DNA of 36,022 bases from an uncultured Candidatus Saccharibacteria bacterium. GTDB lineage: Bacteria > Patescibacteriota > Saccharimonadia > Saccharimonadales > Saccharimonadaceae. This document shows positions 15,423 to 23,047 of the stretch, one piece after another. The notes beneath the pieces are model-generated. The model saw nothing but the letters and a program-made list of their open reading frames with translations, made no database searches and was not told the origin of the DNA. Location: positions 1 to 36,022 of the forward strand of contig CAMXXV010000004.1 of the NCBI GenBank assembly GCA_947253285.1, in the 5' to 3' direction. Both the position numbers and the translations under genes were made by a program. Numbering within the stretch: the stretch's first letter is position 1; every line of letters starts with the position of its first letter.

Positions 15423-17414
15423 TTACAAAACAGGTATGAGCGCGACGCGGAAGGCACTGTTGCCGTACGCGACACCATCATCGTTGCCCGCATGGAAGAG
15501 ACCGGCATTCGTGTCATTGCCAAAGTAGCCGCTCCGTAAAAACCACGGGGTCGAAGACGTTACGAAGTACATTATGTTACCATTCCATTGATGTGAACCT
15601 CTATTGCTGCCGTTATTGGTTTCATAAAGGGCTTGACCACCACAGGTAGCAAAGGTGCAATTGTTTGGATTATCGAAATTATATGTATTGACGTATGGTG
15701 GTTTAGCAGCAGTAGCAAAATTAATACTAATGCTAGAATTATTTAAGTCGCTAGTATAGCTGGCCGCAGTGTATTCCCAGCCTCCGCCAGACATGTCGTA
15801 GATGCCGGTTGGGTTATTGGTAGTACTAGCGAGTTGGCCAAGGGTACCGTTATAGGCGCGGTCTATATTACCACAGGCTTGTGGGGTGCCGAGAGTACCA
15901 GAATCACTATACCTGCTGGTATTACCGTTGGATTGTGGGCCGCAGCCGGTAGTGCCCCAACTTTTGTTGTGATATACATCGTTGGCATTTATTTGGACTT
16001 TATTGTAACCGGCACCGTACCTACTGGCGCTGAGGTAGGTGGCAGCGCCCCAGTCGTTGTTGTTGACCATATGAGAGCTGAGTTTAGCAAGATGATGCAC
16101 ATTTTGAGTAGTGGTTACGCTGTTGCCGCCAACATTATTCGGGTCATTAACTCCTAATGATTTAGCTACTGTGTAGAGACCGCCGATATGAAGACCTGAA
16201 TTCCACCCCTCTATATGTCGTTCGTTTGGTAGGACGGTTGGCTGGGTGTTGGTGCCGGTAGTCTCAAACTTCGCAAACCAAATGCCGTTGAGCTCCTTCT
16301 TACCAAAGGTGAAAGCTGGGTGAGTCGCCCAAGTGCCGTTATCTCTCGGCTGGTTCTTGACGTAATTGCGGTCTAGTCTACACTGATCACGATAGTCCTT
16401 ACCCTTACCCGTCATACAAGCAGCTGGGCGCTTCTTTGGTGTATTAGCCTTCTCAAACTTGATGTCAAAATTCTGAGCCCCAACCGGTTTGTCGGTGCCG
16501 TCACGGCGCATCACCTCATACGCATAACGTGGAATATACACCCAGAAACCAAGGATATCCGCCGGATCAACAGTCTTCGCTTGGTTTTTATACTTCTTCG
16601 GGTCCTTCACTGTTACGGCATTTGCCCACTGCTTCTTATCGTAATCATACCACTCACCTTGTTGCTTAGGATTCTCTGGCGCAGCCAAGCTAGTCCATTT
16701 GGCGTCAGTGGTAGTACCAGTGTACTTCACTGGAATCATGCCCGGATCAAGGTCGACTTGGCAGTCGCTACTTGGGTCACCCGACTTACAGATAATTGCT
16801 GAACCTGGTATCAGCCTTGGTGTAACAATATAAGTAACCTTGGTACTGTACTCGCCGCTGGCAAGATTATTTGGATTAATGTTGGCCGCGAACATGATGT
16901 CTTTCGTACACTGATTGGCGCTCTCGCAACCGCTGAGATTCTTGCCATCATTGTTGATAATGACAGACTTTATACTATCAATGACAGAAAAGTCACCTTC
17001 TTTGCCCATGCGATAGCCCCACTGGTTTTCCGCTAGGCCACTTACTTTGTCAGTTTTACTGCTCTCAAATGGCTTGATGATATGCGTACTATCTTTACTA
17101 TCAACCAAGTTGGCATCCTTGGCGCTGAGCGTCACATTGAAGCCGCCCGACAGTTCACCATTGACTGTAATGGTGTTGACATCTGACTGATACAAATTCT
17201 TGTCCCGCTTTAAAACAACCTCAGAAGTATTTAAGGTGATCCCAATTTTATTGTCCGATGCCTGGGCTGGGCGCGCAAACACCAATGGCGCAACAAACAG
17301 TGCCAACAAACCAAACACCGCTGCATTTAGTAATACACCACCGCCCTGCCAGTACTTACCTTCAAGTCGATTCTGGCGCCGGTCTTGGTACCGGATACCC
17401 TCTTTCTGCTTCAT
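15423..17414 (-). CDS. Secreted lectin/FGE-fold-like surface protein, paralogue D
   Basis: 663 residues with a long basic N-terminus and a signal peptide ending in RPAQA (about residue 52). The N-terminal beta domain is diverged from A-C but keeps GGFNVTLSAKDANLV and NQWGYRM. The C-terminal part carries FWVYIPRYAYEVMRRDG, GIWFAKFETTG, TTGCGPQ, GIYDMSGGGWEYTA, PWFLRSG and AFRVALIPVL, ending five residues earlier than the others. Near the end, a 50-base stretch (15541-15590) is 90% identical to paralogue A, with the differences confined to two spots. Start ATG at 17414 follows AGAGG by about 11 bases. No wall-sorting signal is present. Function is unknown; a secreted binding protein is inferred. 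Confidence 0.85.
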   Translation of the reverse strand: MKQKEGIRYQDRRQNRLEGKYWQGGGVLLNAAVFGLLALFVAPLVFARPAQASDNKIGITLNTSEVVLKRDKNLYQSDVNTITVNGELSGGFNVTLSAKDANLVDSKDSTHIIKPFESSKTDKVSGLAENQWGYRMGKEGDFSVIDSIKSVIINNDGKNLSGCESANQCTKDIMFAANINPNNLASGEYSTKVTYIVTPRLIPGSAIICKSGDPSSDCQVDLDPGMIPVKYTGTTTDAKWTSLAAPENPKQQGEWYDYDKKQWANAVTVKDPKKYKNQAKTVDPADILGFWVYIPRYAYEVMRRDGTDKPVGAQNFDIKFEKANTPKKRPAACMTGKGKDYRDQCRLDRNYVKNQPRDNGTWATHPAFTFGKKELNGIWFAKFETTGTNTQPTVLPNERHIEGWNSGLHIGGLYTVAKSLGVNDPNNVGGNSVTTTQNVHHLAKLSSHMVNNNDWGAATYLSASRYGAGYNKVQINANDVYHNKSWGTTGCGPQSNGNTSRYSDSGTLGTPQACGNIDRAYNGTLGQLASTTNNPTGIYDMSGGGWEYTAASYTSDLNNSSISINFATAAKPPYVNTYNFDNPNNCTFATCGGQALYETNNGSNRGSHQWNGNIMYFVTSSTPWFLRSGYFGNDTNAGLFHAGNDDGVAYGNSAFRVALIPVL

Positions 17415-17466
17415 TTTAATTGTTATCCTCTCTGTTTTCTATCTGCCACCACGGCTAGATACTTGC

Positions 17467-17495
17467 ATTATAACACAAGCGTAATAATTCACCAA
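17467..17495 (-). promoter_or_regulatory. Promoter of paralogue D
   Basis: TTGGTG (17495-17490), 17-base spacer, TATAAT (17472-17467), followed by the GCAAGTATCTAGCCGTGGTG leader also found in paralogue A. Confidence 0.7.
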
Positions 17496-17500
17496 ACTTT

Positions 17501-17528
17501 AATCAAAACACCCCGCCGAAGCGGGGTG
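17501..17528 (-). terminator. Terminator of the DUF11-repeat gene
   Basis: Minus-strand stem CACCCCGC / GCGGGGTG with a TTCG tetraloop and a TTTTGATT tail. It lies about 90 bases beyond the stop of the wall-protein gene. Confidence 0.8.
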
Positions 17529-17615
17529 CGAAACTGATAGGATATATATTATTTTGTGGCCAGATTGGCGCTAGTTTGTAATTTTATCGCTAGCCTTGCA
17601 GCTAATCACTAGTTA

Positions 17616-19394
17616 TTAGTGACGGCTACGGATGTAGGCGGTAACCATGGCGCCTAAGATAGTCAGCATGGCAGTGGCGCTCAAGGCATCACTCACGCCG
17701 GTCTTAGCAATCTCACGCGGCGCTGGTGCTGGCTTCGCTGGAGCTGGAGCCGGCTTCTTTACTGGCTTTGGTGCTGGCTTAACTGGAGTTGGAACCACTG
17801 GCTCTGGTGCTGGCTTTGGCTCTGGCTTTGGCGCTGGGGCACAAACCCGATTCACCACCGTCTTTACCACATTGTTACCGAGCAAACGCAATGGTTCGCG
17901 CTTCACCTCATCAGTAGTAGCAATAGCACTGTTCACCACGTCATTCTTGCCGCACTGAAGTGCATTGGCCTCAGTAGTGACGGCTAAGTTCAAGCTGACA
18001 CTTTCACCCGCCTTTACCTCAGCAAGCTTGATACCCTGCTCAAGGTCGCCCGTGAACTTAGCAGCAGACTTTAAGCTGTCCTTGACAAGCTTAGTGCCAG
18101 CTGGCAACTTATCGGTCAATACCACGTTGTGAAGTGTGGTCTCACCGGTGTTGTGGAAGGTCAAGGTGTAATTGAGGCTATCGCCAGCCTGAGCAACTGT
18201 CTTGTTCACTTGCTTCTCAAGGTCAAACCCTTGCTTTGGCTCTGGTTTTGGCTCTGGCTTCGGCTCTGGTTTTAGAGTCGGCGTTGGGGCGCAAGTCTTT
18301 ACCACAGTTGTCTTGGTTGTATTATTGCCAAGGAAACGCTGGAATTCGTGCTTCACCTCGTCGCTCGCGGCGCTGGCGGTGTTCACCACCTCATTCTTAC
18401 CACACTGCAACTTAGTTTCATCAGTAGTGACGCTGAAACTGACGGTCACGTTTTGGCCAGCCTTCACCTCAGTAAACTTCATACCCTGCTCAAGGTCGCC
18501 GGTAAACTTGGCGTCAGCCTTCAGGCTACCGGCCACTAGCTTAACGCTGGCTGGCAACTTATCGGTCACGGTGACATTGTGTAAGTTAGCGTTACCGGTG
18601 TTGTGGAAGGTTAAGGTGTAGCCTAAGGTCTCGCCTGCCTTGATACTGGTGCGATTCACTTGCTTCTCAAGGTCAAACTTTGGCGTTGGCACTACACGGA
18701 ATACTGGTTGGAATTTGATGGAAACATAGCCATCGTAGTGGAAACAACCTGGGATGTTGCCATCCATTTGGTTGAAGCCAAGCAACGCGCCGGTGCCGCG
18801 GCCGGTCGAACCGGTCAGCTCTGGCCCAAGGTCGAAGCCCTTGGTGCTGTTTTCTGGGCGGGCGTTATTAAAGTACTTCTGCGCTACCACCTTGACGTGG
18901 AACTCGCGGTCCGACTTGAGCACAATATTGTCCCAAATCTCATTTGGCTTAGCGTTATCGCTCCAAAGGAAGGCGTTGACTTCGAACTGATGGCCGTAAG
19001 TGCTTTCCTTCACTGGTAAGTTGGTGTGCACGCGCACATTTTTCGCGACGAGGTTAAGGTTAGCTGCCGCGTTGTTGTGCACATAAATTTGTGCCTCGTA
19101 AGTGTGGCCGGCCTTCAGCTCCATGGTGTCGGTCCAGCCGTTCTTGTTGGCCTTGTCCCATTCCTTGCTGTCGGTGTCACGTACGCTGAAGAAATTGCGC
19201 TCGTCACCGTGATTTGGATTATCGGTGATGGAGTTGAACGTGACATGGTCAGCTGGATGTTGAATGGTGTAAGTTGGGCGCTTGCCACCCCATGCGCCAA
19301 GCATGACTGGCGCCATGGCTAGGACGAGCACTAGTCCGGCAGCGGCGGTACGCTTTGGTACGCTGCGCCAGAGTTGTTGAAAATTAATTTTCAT
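17616..19394 (-). CDS. Wall-anchored protein with two DUF11-type repeats and AKTG sorting signal
   Basis: 592 residues. A signal peptide (about 1-34) is followed by a unique domain (to about 235), then two repeats starting FDLEKQVN(R/K)T that contain YTLTFHNTG and VTDKLPA, typical of DUF11/isopeptide-stalk domains. A Pro/Lys-rich spacer (KPEPKPAPEP) follows. The C-terminus reads EIAKTG (561-566), a hydrophobic stretch and RSRH, the tripartite layout of a sortase sorting signal with AKTG in place of LPxTG. It should be exported and covalently attached by a sortase such as the one at 809-3166 (inference). AAAGGAGAG lies before the ATG. It follows the 795-residue membrane protein by 20 bases, so the two form an operon with a promoter at 21848-21876. 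Confidence 0.85.
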   Translation of the reverse strand: MKINFQQLWRSVPKRTAAAGLVLVLAMAPVMLGAWGGKRPTYTIQHPADHVTFNSITDNPNHGDERNFFSVRDTDSKEWDKANKNGWTDTMELKAGHTYEAQIYVHNNAAANLNLVAKNVRVHTNLPVKESTYGHQFEVNAFLWSDNAKPNEIWDNIVLKSDREFHVKVVAQKYFNNARPENSTKGFDLGPELTGSTGRGTGALLGFNQMDGNIPGCFHYDGYVSIKFQPVFRVVPTPKFDLEKQVNRTSIKAGETLGYTLTFHNTGNANLHNVTVTDKLPASVKLVAGSLKADAKFTGDLEQGMKFTEVKAGQNVTVSFSVTTDETKLQCGKNEVVNTASAASDEVKHEFQRFLGNNTTKTTVVKTCAPTPTLKPEPKPEPKPEPKQGFDLEKQVNKTVAQAGDSLNYTLTFHNTGETTLHNVVLTDKLPAGTKLVKDSLKSAAKFTGDLEQGIKLAEVKAGESVSLNLAVTTEANALQCGKNDVVNSAIATTDEVKREPLRLLGNNVVKTVVNRVCAPAPKPEPKPAPEPVVPTPVKPAPKPVKKPAPAPAKPAPAPREIAKTGVSDALSATAMLTILGAMVTAYIRSRH

Positions 19395-19414
19395 CTTCTC
19401 TCTCCTTTCTTAAT

Positions 19415-21802
19415 TTAACGAGCGGTGTCGTCTGGGCGGTCCTCTTGATACGAACCGATGTTACCATGGTCGTCAGTTGGAGCTGGCACGAACTTGTCGC
19501 CGTGATTCTCAATTGGCTTGATGTTGCCCTGTGGGTCAACGTAGTGGTTATCCCACTTGTGCGGGTCTTCCTCTGGGTCAACCGGCTTGCTGTTCTCCAC
19601 TGGCTTTGGTGCCTCTGGCTTGCTTGGCGTGTAAGGTATGTACTTCGGTGGAGTGTCTAATACTGGTGGGCGCATCGCTGTCTGATTATTACCCTTGAGC
19701 AATGAACTCTCTTCTGGCTTCTTTGGCTCCAGCTTTGGTGTTGGAGTTGGAGTAGGAGTAGGAGTTGGAGTTGGCTCTGGGGTTGGAGTTGGGGTCGGTT
19801 CCGGTGTTGGAACTGGCGTTGGCTCTGGAGTCGGCGTTGGCGCTGGCTTATCCGGCGTTGGTGCCGGCTTTGGTGTTGGATTGTCGTGGCGCACCACATA
19901 TTCGTAAACCCGTGGCTTTGGCGCTGGCGCGGCATCTGGCACATTCAACTGAGCGCAGAGATTCTTAATTTCCACCTGAGTGCTGCCGTTATCCATGCGG
20001 TAAATCCACTGGTTAGTGCCACCGTCGTTTTCGGTTGGGTTACCAATATACATCTGGCCGTTGTAAAAGACAGAGTAAGCGCGCTGAGCGACAGCTGGAC
20101 GCACCGTGACATTGGCATTGCGGATGTAATCGCGAACGCGGTTAAAGTCTTGGTGGGCGGTCGGCGCAGCGTTGTACTGATTCAACTTTTGGTTCATTAA
20201 GACAGAACCGTCTTCCATGCCGTCAAGGCCGGCATCTGGGGTTGAATCTTCATCGAGAGCGGAAGCAATCTGAGCACGCACCATCGGGTTGTTGTAGGTA
20301 ACAAAAATGTATTCATCGCGGAAGGCATTAGCGTCGCCGTTGGCTTGCATCTGCTCGTTGAGGTTAAGGCCATTTGACATCTGGTCGCGCATCTTCGCTT
20401 CACCGGCTGAAGTGCCGAGTTCGCTTGGCTTGATACCATAATAGCCGGCTAATTGCTGTACCTTCTCACTACTCAGACCCATCTCCTTGGCAGCGCGGTC
20501 AATAAATTTATTGTCCGTGTTGGCGTTAGCTTCAGTGTTGGCGGTGCTGGCTTTAGCTTCAGCCTTAGCGCCATCCTTCTTGTCTGCCTGCGCCTTGCGT
20601 TCCTTCGCCTCGGTCTTCTTGTCTAATTCAGTCTCGCCCTTGGTGTTGTTATTCCAATTAACGGTGGTCTCAACGGTTGGCTGGTTATTGCGGTTATCGC
20701 TACAACTCTTAACGCCTACACAAATGCCGAGGGCGGTCACTACAGCTAACGCACCAACGGCTAGACGGCGCGCCCAACGGTGCTTTGGCTTTTCTTCCTC
20801 AACATCGGCTGGCTCATCAGCTTCATCATCATAATGCTTACGGCCAAATTTACTGCGGATTTTCTCCCAAGCGCGGCGCCAAAAGCCCATCCGTTCTTCA
20901 TCACCGCCATCATACTCATAAGCAAAGTCATTCATCGCGTCATCCAAACTCTGCTCTGGTTCGACAACCTGAGCGGCTGGCTTGGCGTTAGTCTCAGCTG
21001 CGGCAGCAACTGCCTTTGCCTCAGCATCAGCCTTGGCGTTGCGCTTTGCCAAGTTATCAAGCAAGTTCTGTGCATCCTGCTTGTCAGCCTCACGCTTCTC
21101 AGCTAGCTTGTCGTCGGCCTCTGGCTGCTCTTGCTTGGCGTGCTTAGCGTTAACTGGCGCCACATTCTCAGCAGCGTGCTTGGCGGTAACTGACTGGCCT
21201 TCAGCGTGCTCATTGTTATAACGCGCAATCAAATTATTAACGTAATTGTAAAAATCTTCGCTGCTCATCTTGCGCAGCTCGTCAAATGAAGCCGCGTCCT
21301 CTACCTTGGCGTGTTTTGGCTGCTTAGCTTCAGCCTTAGCCTCAGCCTGCTCAGCGTTAGCAACAACACGCTTCATAGATTCCGGCATTTCAACTGGTTC
21401 AACCGTCTCGCCGGCTAACTTTAGCTCTGGTACCTTCAACTCTGGCATTGAGCTACGACGCTCAGCCTTGACTGGCTTCACCACTGGCTTCTTTTCTACC
21501 TTAACCGGCTTAAGTTCCGGCACCTGATAGCGACTGCTTTCAGCTGCCACCGCCACCTTACCGGCGGCCATCTGACGACGGCCGGCACGCGCCTGCTCTG
21601 GGCTAAGCTTAAATTCGCCTAAGTCATCATGCTTCTGGTCAAAATCACCCATGTAATTGTCACGCGAAGCGCGCACATGGCCGTTTTCGTCCAAGTCTAG
21701 CAAGTAGGCGCCGCGCTCGAACATCTGATTCATCACCCGACGCTTATTTAGCGTGTAGGACGATGCCCGATTGCGGATCACATAACTGTTGTTATTTCGC
21801 AT
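19415..21802 (-). CDS. Single-pass membrane protein with Pro/Thr-rich stalk, function unknown
   Basis: 795 residues. The N-terminal ~345 are cytoplasmic-looking, rich in Ala, Glu and Lys. One membrane helix lies at about 346-364 (RLAVGALAVVTALGICVGV). The outer part has an Asn/Lys/Ala-rich region, a probable folded domain (about 420-610, including RDEYIFVTYNNPMVRAQIA and AYSVFYNGQMYIGNP), then a long (P-T-P-x) stalk (about 640-705) and a polar end. There is no C-terminal anchor. I do not recognise a family. Its promoter and operon partnership with the sortase substrate suggest a role in surface organisation, perhaps crossing the peptidoglycan (inference). The start at 21802 has AGAGG with a 4-base gap. 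Confidence 0.8.
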   Translation of the reverse strand: MRNNNSYVIRNRASSYTLNKRRVMNQMFERGAYLLDLDENGHVRASRDNYMGDFDQKHDDLGEFKLSPEQARAGRRQMAAGKVAVAAESSRYQVPELKPVKVEKKPVVKPVKAERRSSMPELKVPELKLAGETVEPVEMPESMKRVVANAEQAEAKAEAKQPKHAKVEDAASFDELRKMSSEDFYNYVNNLIARYNNEHAEGQSVTAKHAAENVAPVNAKHAKQEQPEADDKLAEKREADKQDAQNLLDNLAKRNAKADAEAKAVAAAAETNAKPAAQVVEPEQSLDDAMNDFAYEYDGGDEERMGFWRRAWEKIRSKFGRKHYDDEADEPADVEEEKPKHRWARRLAVGALAVVTALGICVGVKSCSDNRNNQPTVETTVNWNNNTKGETELDKKTEAKERKAQADKKDGAKAEAKASTANTEANANTDNKFIDRAAKEMGLSSEKVQQLAGYYGIKPSELGTSAGEAKMRDQMSNGLNLNEQMQANGDANAFRDEYIFVTYNNPMVRAQIASALDEDSTPDAGLDGMEDGSVLMNQKLNQYNAAPTAHQDFNRVRDYIRNANVTVRPAVAQRAYSVFYNGQMYIGNPTENDGGTNQWIYRMDNGSTQVEIKNLCAQLNVPDAAPAPKPRVYEYVVRHDNPTPKPAPTPDKPAPTPTPEPTPVPTPEPTPTPTPEPTPTPTPTPTPTPKLEPKKPEESSLLKGNNQTAMRPPVLDTPPKYIPYTPSKPEAPKPVENSKPVDPEEDPHKWDNHYVDPQGNIKPIENHGDKFVPAPTDDHGNIGSYQEDRPDDTAR

Positions 21803-21847
21803 AAATCCTCTTCTCCTTATCAGTCTCCTCTTGAGAACTATGCTTAC

Positions 21848-21876
21848 AGTTTACCACAATTACTATTATTTGTCAA
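21848..21876 (-). promoter_or_regulatory. Promoter of the membrane protein / DUF11 wall protein operon
   Basis: TTGACA (21876-21871), 17-base spacer, TAAACT (21853-21848) on the minus strand. It lies back to back with the divergent promoter of the gene at 21926. Confidence 0.75.
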
Positions 21877-21889
21877 TAATATTCCGCTT

Positions 21890-21919
21890 TTGTCAAATGG
21901 CTGGCTGCGGTGGTACAAT
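21890..21919 (+). promoter_or_regulatory. Promoter of the 101-residue gene, leaderless type
   Basis: TTGTCA (21890-21895), 18-base spacer, TACAAT (21914-21919), with the ATG 6 bases later at 21926. No ribosome binding site is present. Confidence 0.65.
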
Positions 21920-21925
21920 CATAGT

Positions 21926-22228
21926 ATGAACGACTTAGCAAAAGCACGCGTGGCGGTCAACTTTTTGACGCTACTGCTGGCGCAACCGGACAATTTAGAC
22001 ACCTTGGTAGCCGTGGGCAACATCACGGCTGAACTGCGCAACCTCTGGGGTTGCGACTTTATCAACTGGGAGCTCATCTCTGGTATCTGCGATGCGCGCG
22101 AGTACGCCATCACGAGTCACGCCCCGTTAAACCCGCTAAACCGCGCCGAGTTTAACCCCATCATCAACAAAATCGAAGGCCGCTGCGGCGCCGAAGGTCT
22201 AGTGCTCGTGCGCGAGTTTCTAAAATAA
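21926..22228 (+). CDS. Small conserved-looking protein of unknown function
   Basis: The start chosen is the ATG at 21926 (100 residues, MNDLAKARVAVNFLTLLLAQ); the upstream in-frame codons back to 21890 lie inside the promoter. The sequence is soluble, mixed alpha/beta in character, with no membrane segment, signal peptide or recognisable motif. It has codon use typical of the window and an intact frame ending just before an independent promoter at 22238. I do not recognise the family. Confidence 0.65.
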   Translation: MNDLAKARVAVNFLTLLLAQPDNLDTLVAVGNITAELRNLWGCDFINWELISGICDAREYAITSHAPLNPLNRAEFNPIINKIEGRCGAEGLVLVREFLK

Positions 22229-22249
22229 AAAGTATGCTATAATATAAAC

Positions 22250-22306
22250 ATATTACCACGAGGGGAGCGCGAACGGCCAGATACCTAAGCGACACCCTCT
22301 TTTTTG
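22250..22306 (+). ncRNA. Candidate small RNA with own promoter and terminator
   Basis: An extended -10 box TGCTATAAT (22235-22243) follows the preceding stop codon. About 60 bases later, GAGGG (22260-22264) pairs with CCCTC (22295-22299), directly followed by TTTTTTG. Between them are AGCGCG and AAGCGA segments that can pair further. No frame of useful length is present. It could be a small RNA of about 57 bases, or simply the terminator of the upstream gene with a chance -10. I do not recognise an Rfam family. Confidence 0.4.
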
Positions 22307-22331
22307 TTTTCCCTAATTATAATACAAAGTA

Positions 22332-22368
22332 TTGACGTCGTATACCATTAGTGCTACTATTGTAGTAG
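22332..22368 (+). promoter_or_regulatory. Promoter and palindromic operator of the DinJ/YafQ-type pair
   Basis: TTGACG (22332-22337), 17-base spacer, TACTAT (22355-22360). The perfect palindrome CTACTA-TTG-TAGTAG (22354-22368) covers the -10 box, as expected for autoregulation by a RelB/DinJ antitoxin. AGAAAGG follows, 8 bases before the ATG. Confidence 0.7.
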
Positions 22369-22381
22369 AAAGGTAAAAATT

Positions 22382-22678
22382 ATGGCCACTATCCCTACAC
22401 AAATTCGTATCGACGCCGTCACTAAGACTCAGGCCAGTCAACTATTTGACCGACTTGGCTTGGATATGTCAGGCGCCGTCAACTTATTTCTTCATCAATG
22501 TGTGTTGCGCGGCGGCATCCCATTTAGCGTAGAGCTACCCCACTTCAACACCACTACACTGGCGGCAATTGATGAAGCTAATAAAATCGCCAGAGACCCG
22601 GCAGTTCCGTCCTATAGTTCAATGAAAGATTTAAAACAGGCGTTGCTGACCGATGATATACCAGATAAAGTTCACTAG
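22382..22678 (+). CDS. RelB/DinJ-family antitoxin
   Basis: 98 residues. The N-terminal IPTQIRIDAVTKTQASQLF is a ribbon-helix-helix motif, followed by LGLDMSGAVNLFLHQCVLRG and IPF, the conserved core of DinJ/RelB antitoxins. The protein dimerises, binds its own operator and neutralises the partner toxin with its C-terminal part. The toxin start lies inside this gene (26-base overlap), which couples their translation. The operator palindrome over the -10 box supports autoregulation. Confidence 0.88.
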   Translation: MATIPTQIRIDAVTKTQASQLFDRLGLDMSGAVNLFLHQCVLRGGIPFSVELPHFNTTTLAAIDEANKIARDPAVPSYSSMKDLKQALLTDDIPDKVH

Positions 22679-22934
22679 CGCTTACAAGAAAAGCTACCGG
22701 CTGCTGATAAAACGCGGTTTTGATATAACACTATTAGACGAAGTTATTGAAAAACTAGCCAATGGCTACCCACTTGAGCCGAAGTATAAAAATCACGTCC
22801 TACGGGGTAAATTTAACGGCATATGTGAATGTCATATCAAGCCCAATTGGCTCCTGCTCTATAAAATAGAGGACGACATCTTAATACTGACCATTATCAA
22901 TTCAGGTAATCACTCCGATATCTTTAATCTTTAA
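22653..22934 (+). CDS. YafQ-family mRNA interferase toxin (catalytic Asp replaced)
   Basis: 93 residues (MIYQIKFTSAYKKSYRLLIK) with the YafQ pattern: NHVLRGKFNGICECHIKPNW, LLLYKI and NSGNHSDIF. YafQ toxins cut mRNA in the ribosomal A site; the E. coli residues important for activity are H50, H63, D67 and H87. Aligning by eye gives H48, H61, N65 and H87, so the aspartate is an asparagine here, and the usual RTG before the last His is NSG. The toxin may be weakened or shifted in specificity. The ATG at 22653 lies inside the antitoxin gene. A 7-base tandem repeat runs through the stop codon. Confidence 0.85.
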   Translation: MIYQIKFTSAYKKSYRLLIKRGFDITLLDEVIEKLANGYPLEPKYKNHVLRGKFNGICECHIKPNWLLLYKIEDDILILTIINSGNHSDIFNL

Positions 22935-22958
22935 TCTTTAATCTTTAATCTTTAATCT
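22922..22958 (+). repeat. Heptamer tandem repeat (CTTTAAT)5 across the toxin stop
   Basis: Five full copies of CTTTAAT plus two bases. The toxin stop codon TAA (22932-22934) is within the second copy; each copy carries TAA in one frame, so copy changes would alter the toxin end by at most a few residues. Confidence 0.85.
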
Positions 22959-22968
22959 GTAGCAAATA

Positions 22969-22996
22969 AACCCCACCTGCAAAGGTGGGGTTTTAG
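22969..22996 (+). terminator. Terminator between the convergent toxin and infB genes, possibly bidirectional
   Basis: CCCCACCT-GCAA-AGGTGGGG followed by TTTT on the plus strand, ending the toxin-antitoxin unit. On the minus strand the same stem is followed by TTTATTT, so it may also end the rpsA-infB transcript. Confidence 0.8.
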
Positions 22997-23047
22997 GTAG
23001 GCAGGCGCCGGCAAACGCCGCAAATGCAGTAAGCAGTGCCGCGAACT

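Noticed and set aside
3392..17414. Annotating paralogues A-E as active formylglycine-generating enzymes
   Set aside because: Only fold-level motifs resemble that family; no sulfatase partner is present and the GNVWEW-type core is altered to GGG-EY, so an enzymatic label is not justified.
18990..19060. Shared LNLVAKNVR string between the DUF11 wall protein and the tag-protein modules
   Set aside because: Only about nine residues match with no similarity around them; likely coincidence rather than a shared domain.
19738..19862. Repetitive (GTTGGA)n-like DNA as a possible mobile or satellite element
   Set aside because: It is simply the coding sequence of the Pro/Thr-rich stalk of the 795-residue membrane protein.
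22993..23047. Cys-rich continuation (YCICGVC) downstream of infB on the minus strand
   Set aside because: The frame overlaps infB and has no start of its own in the gap; four cysteines in so short a peptide are likely chance.
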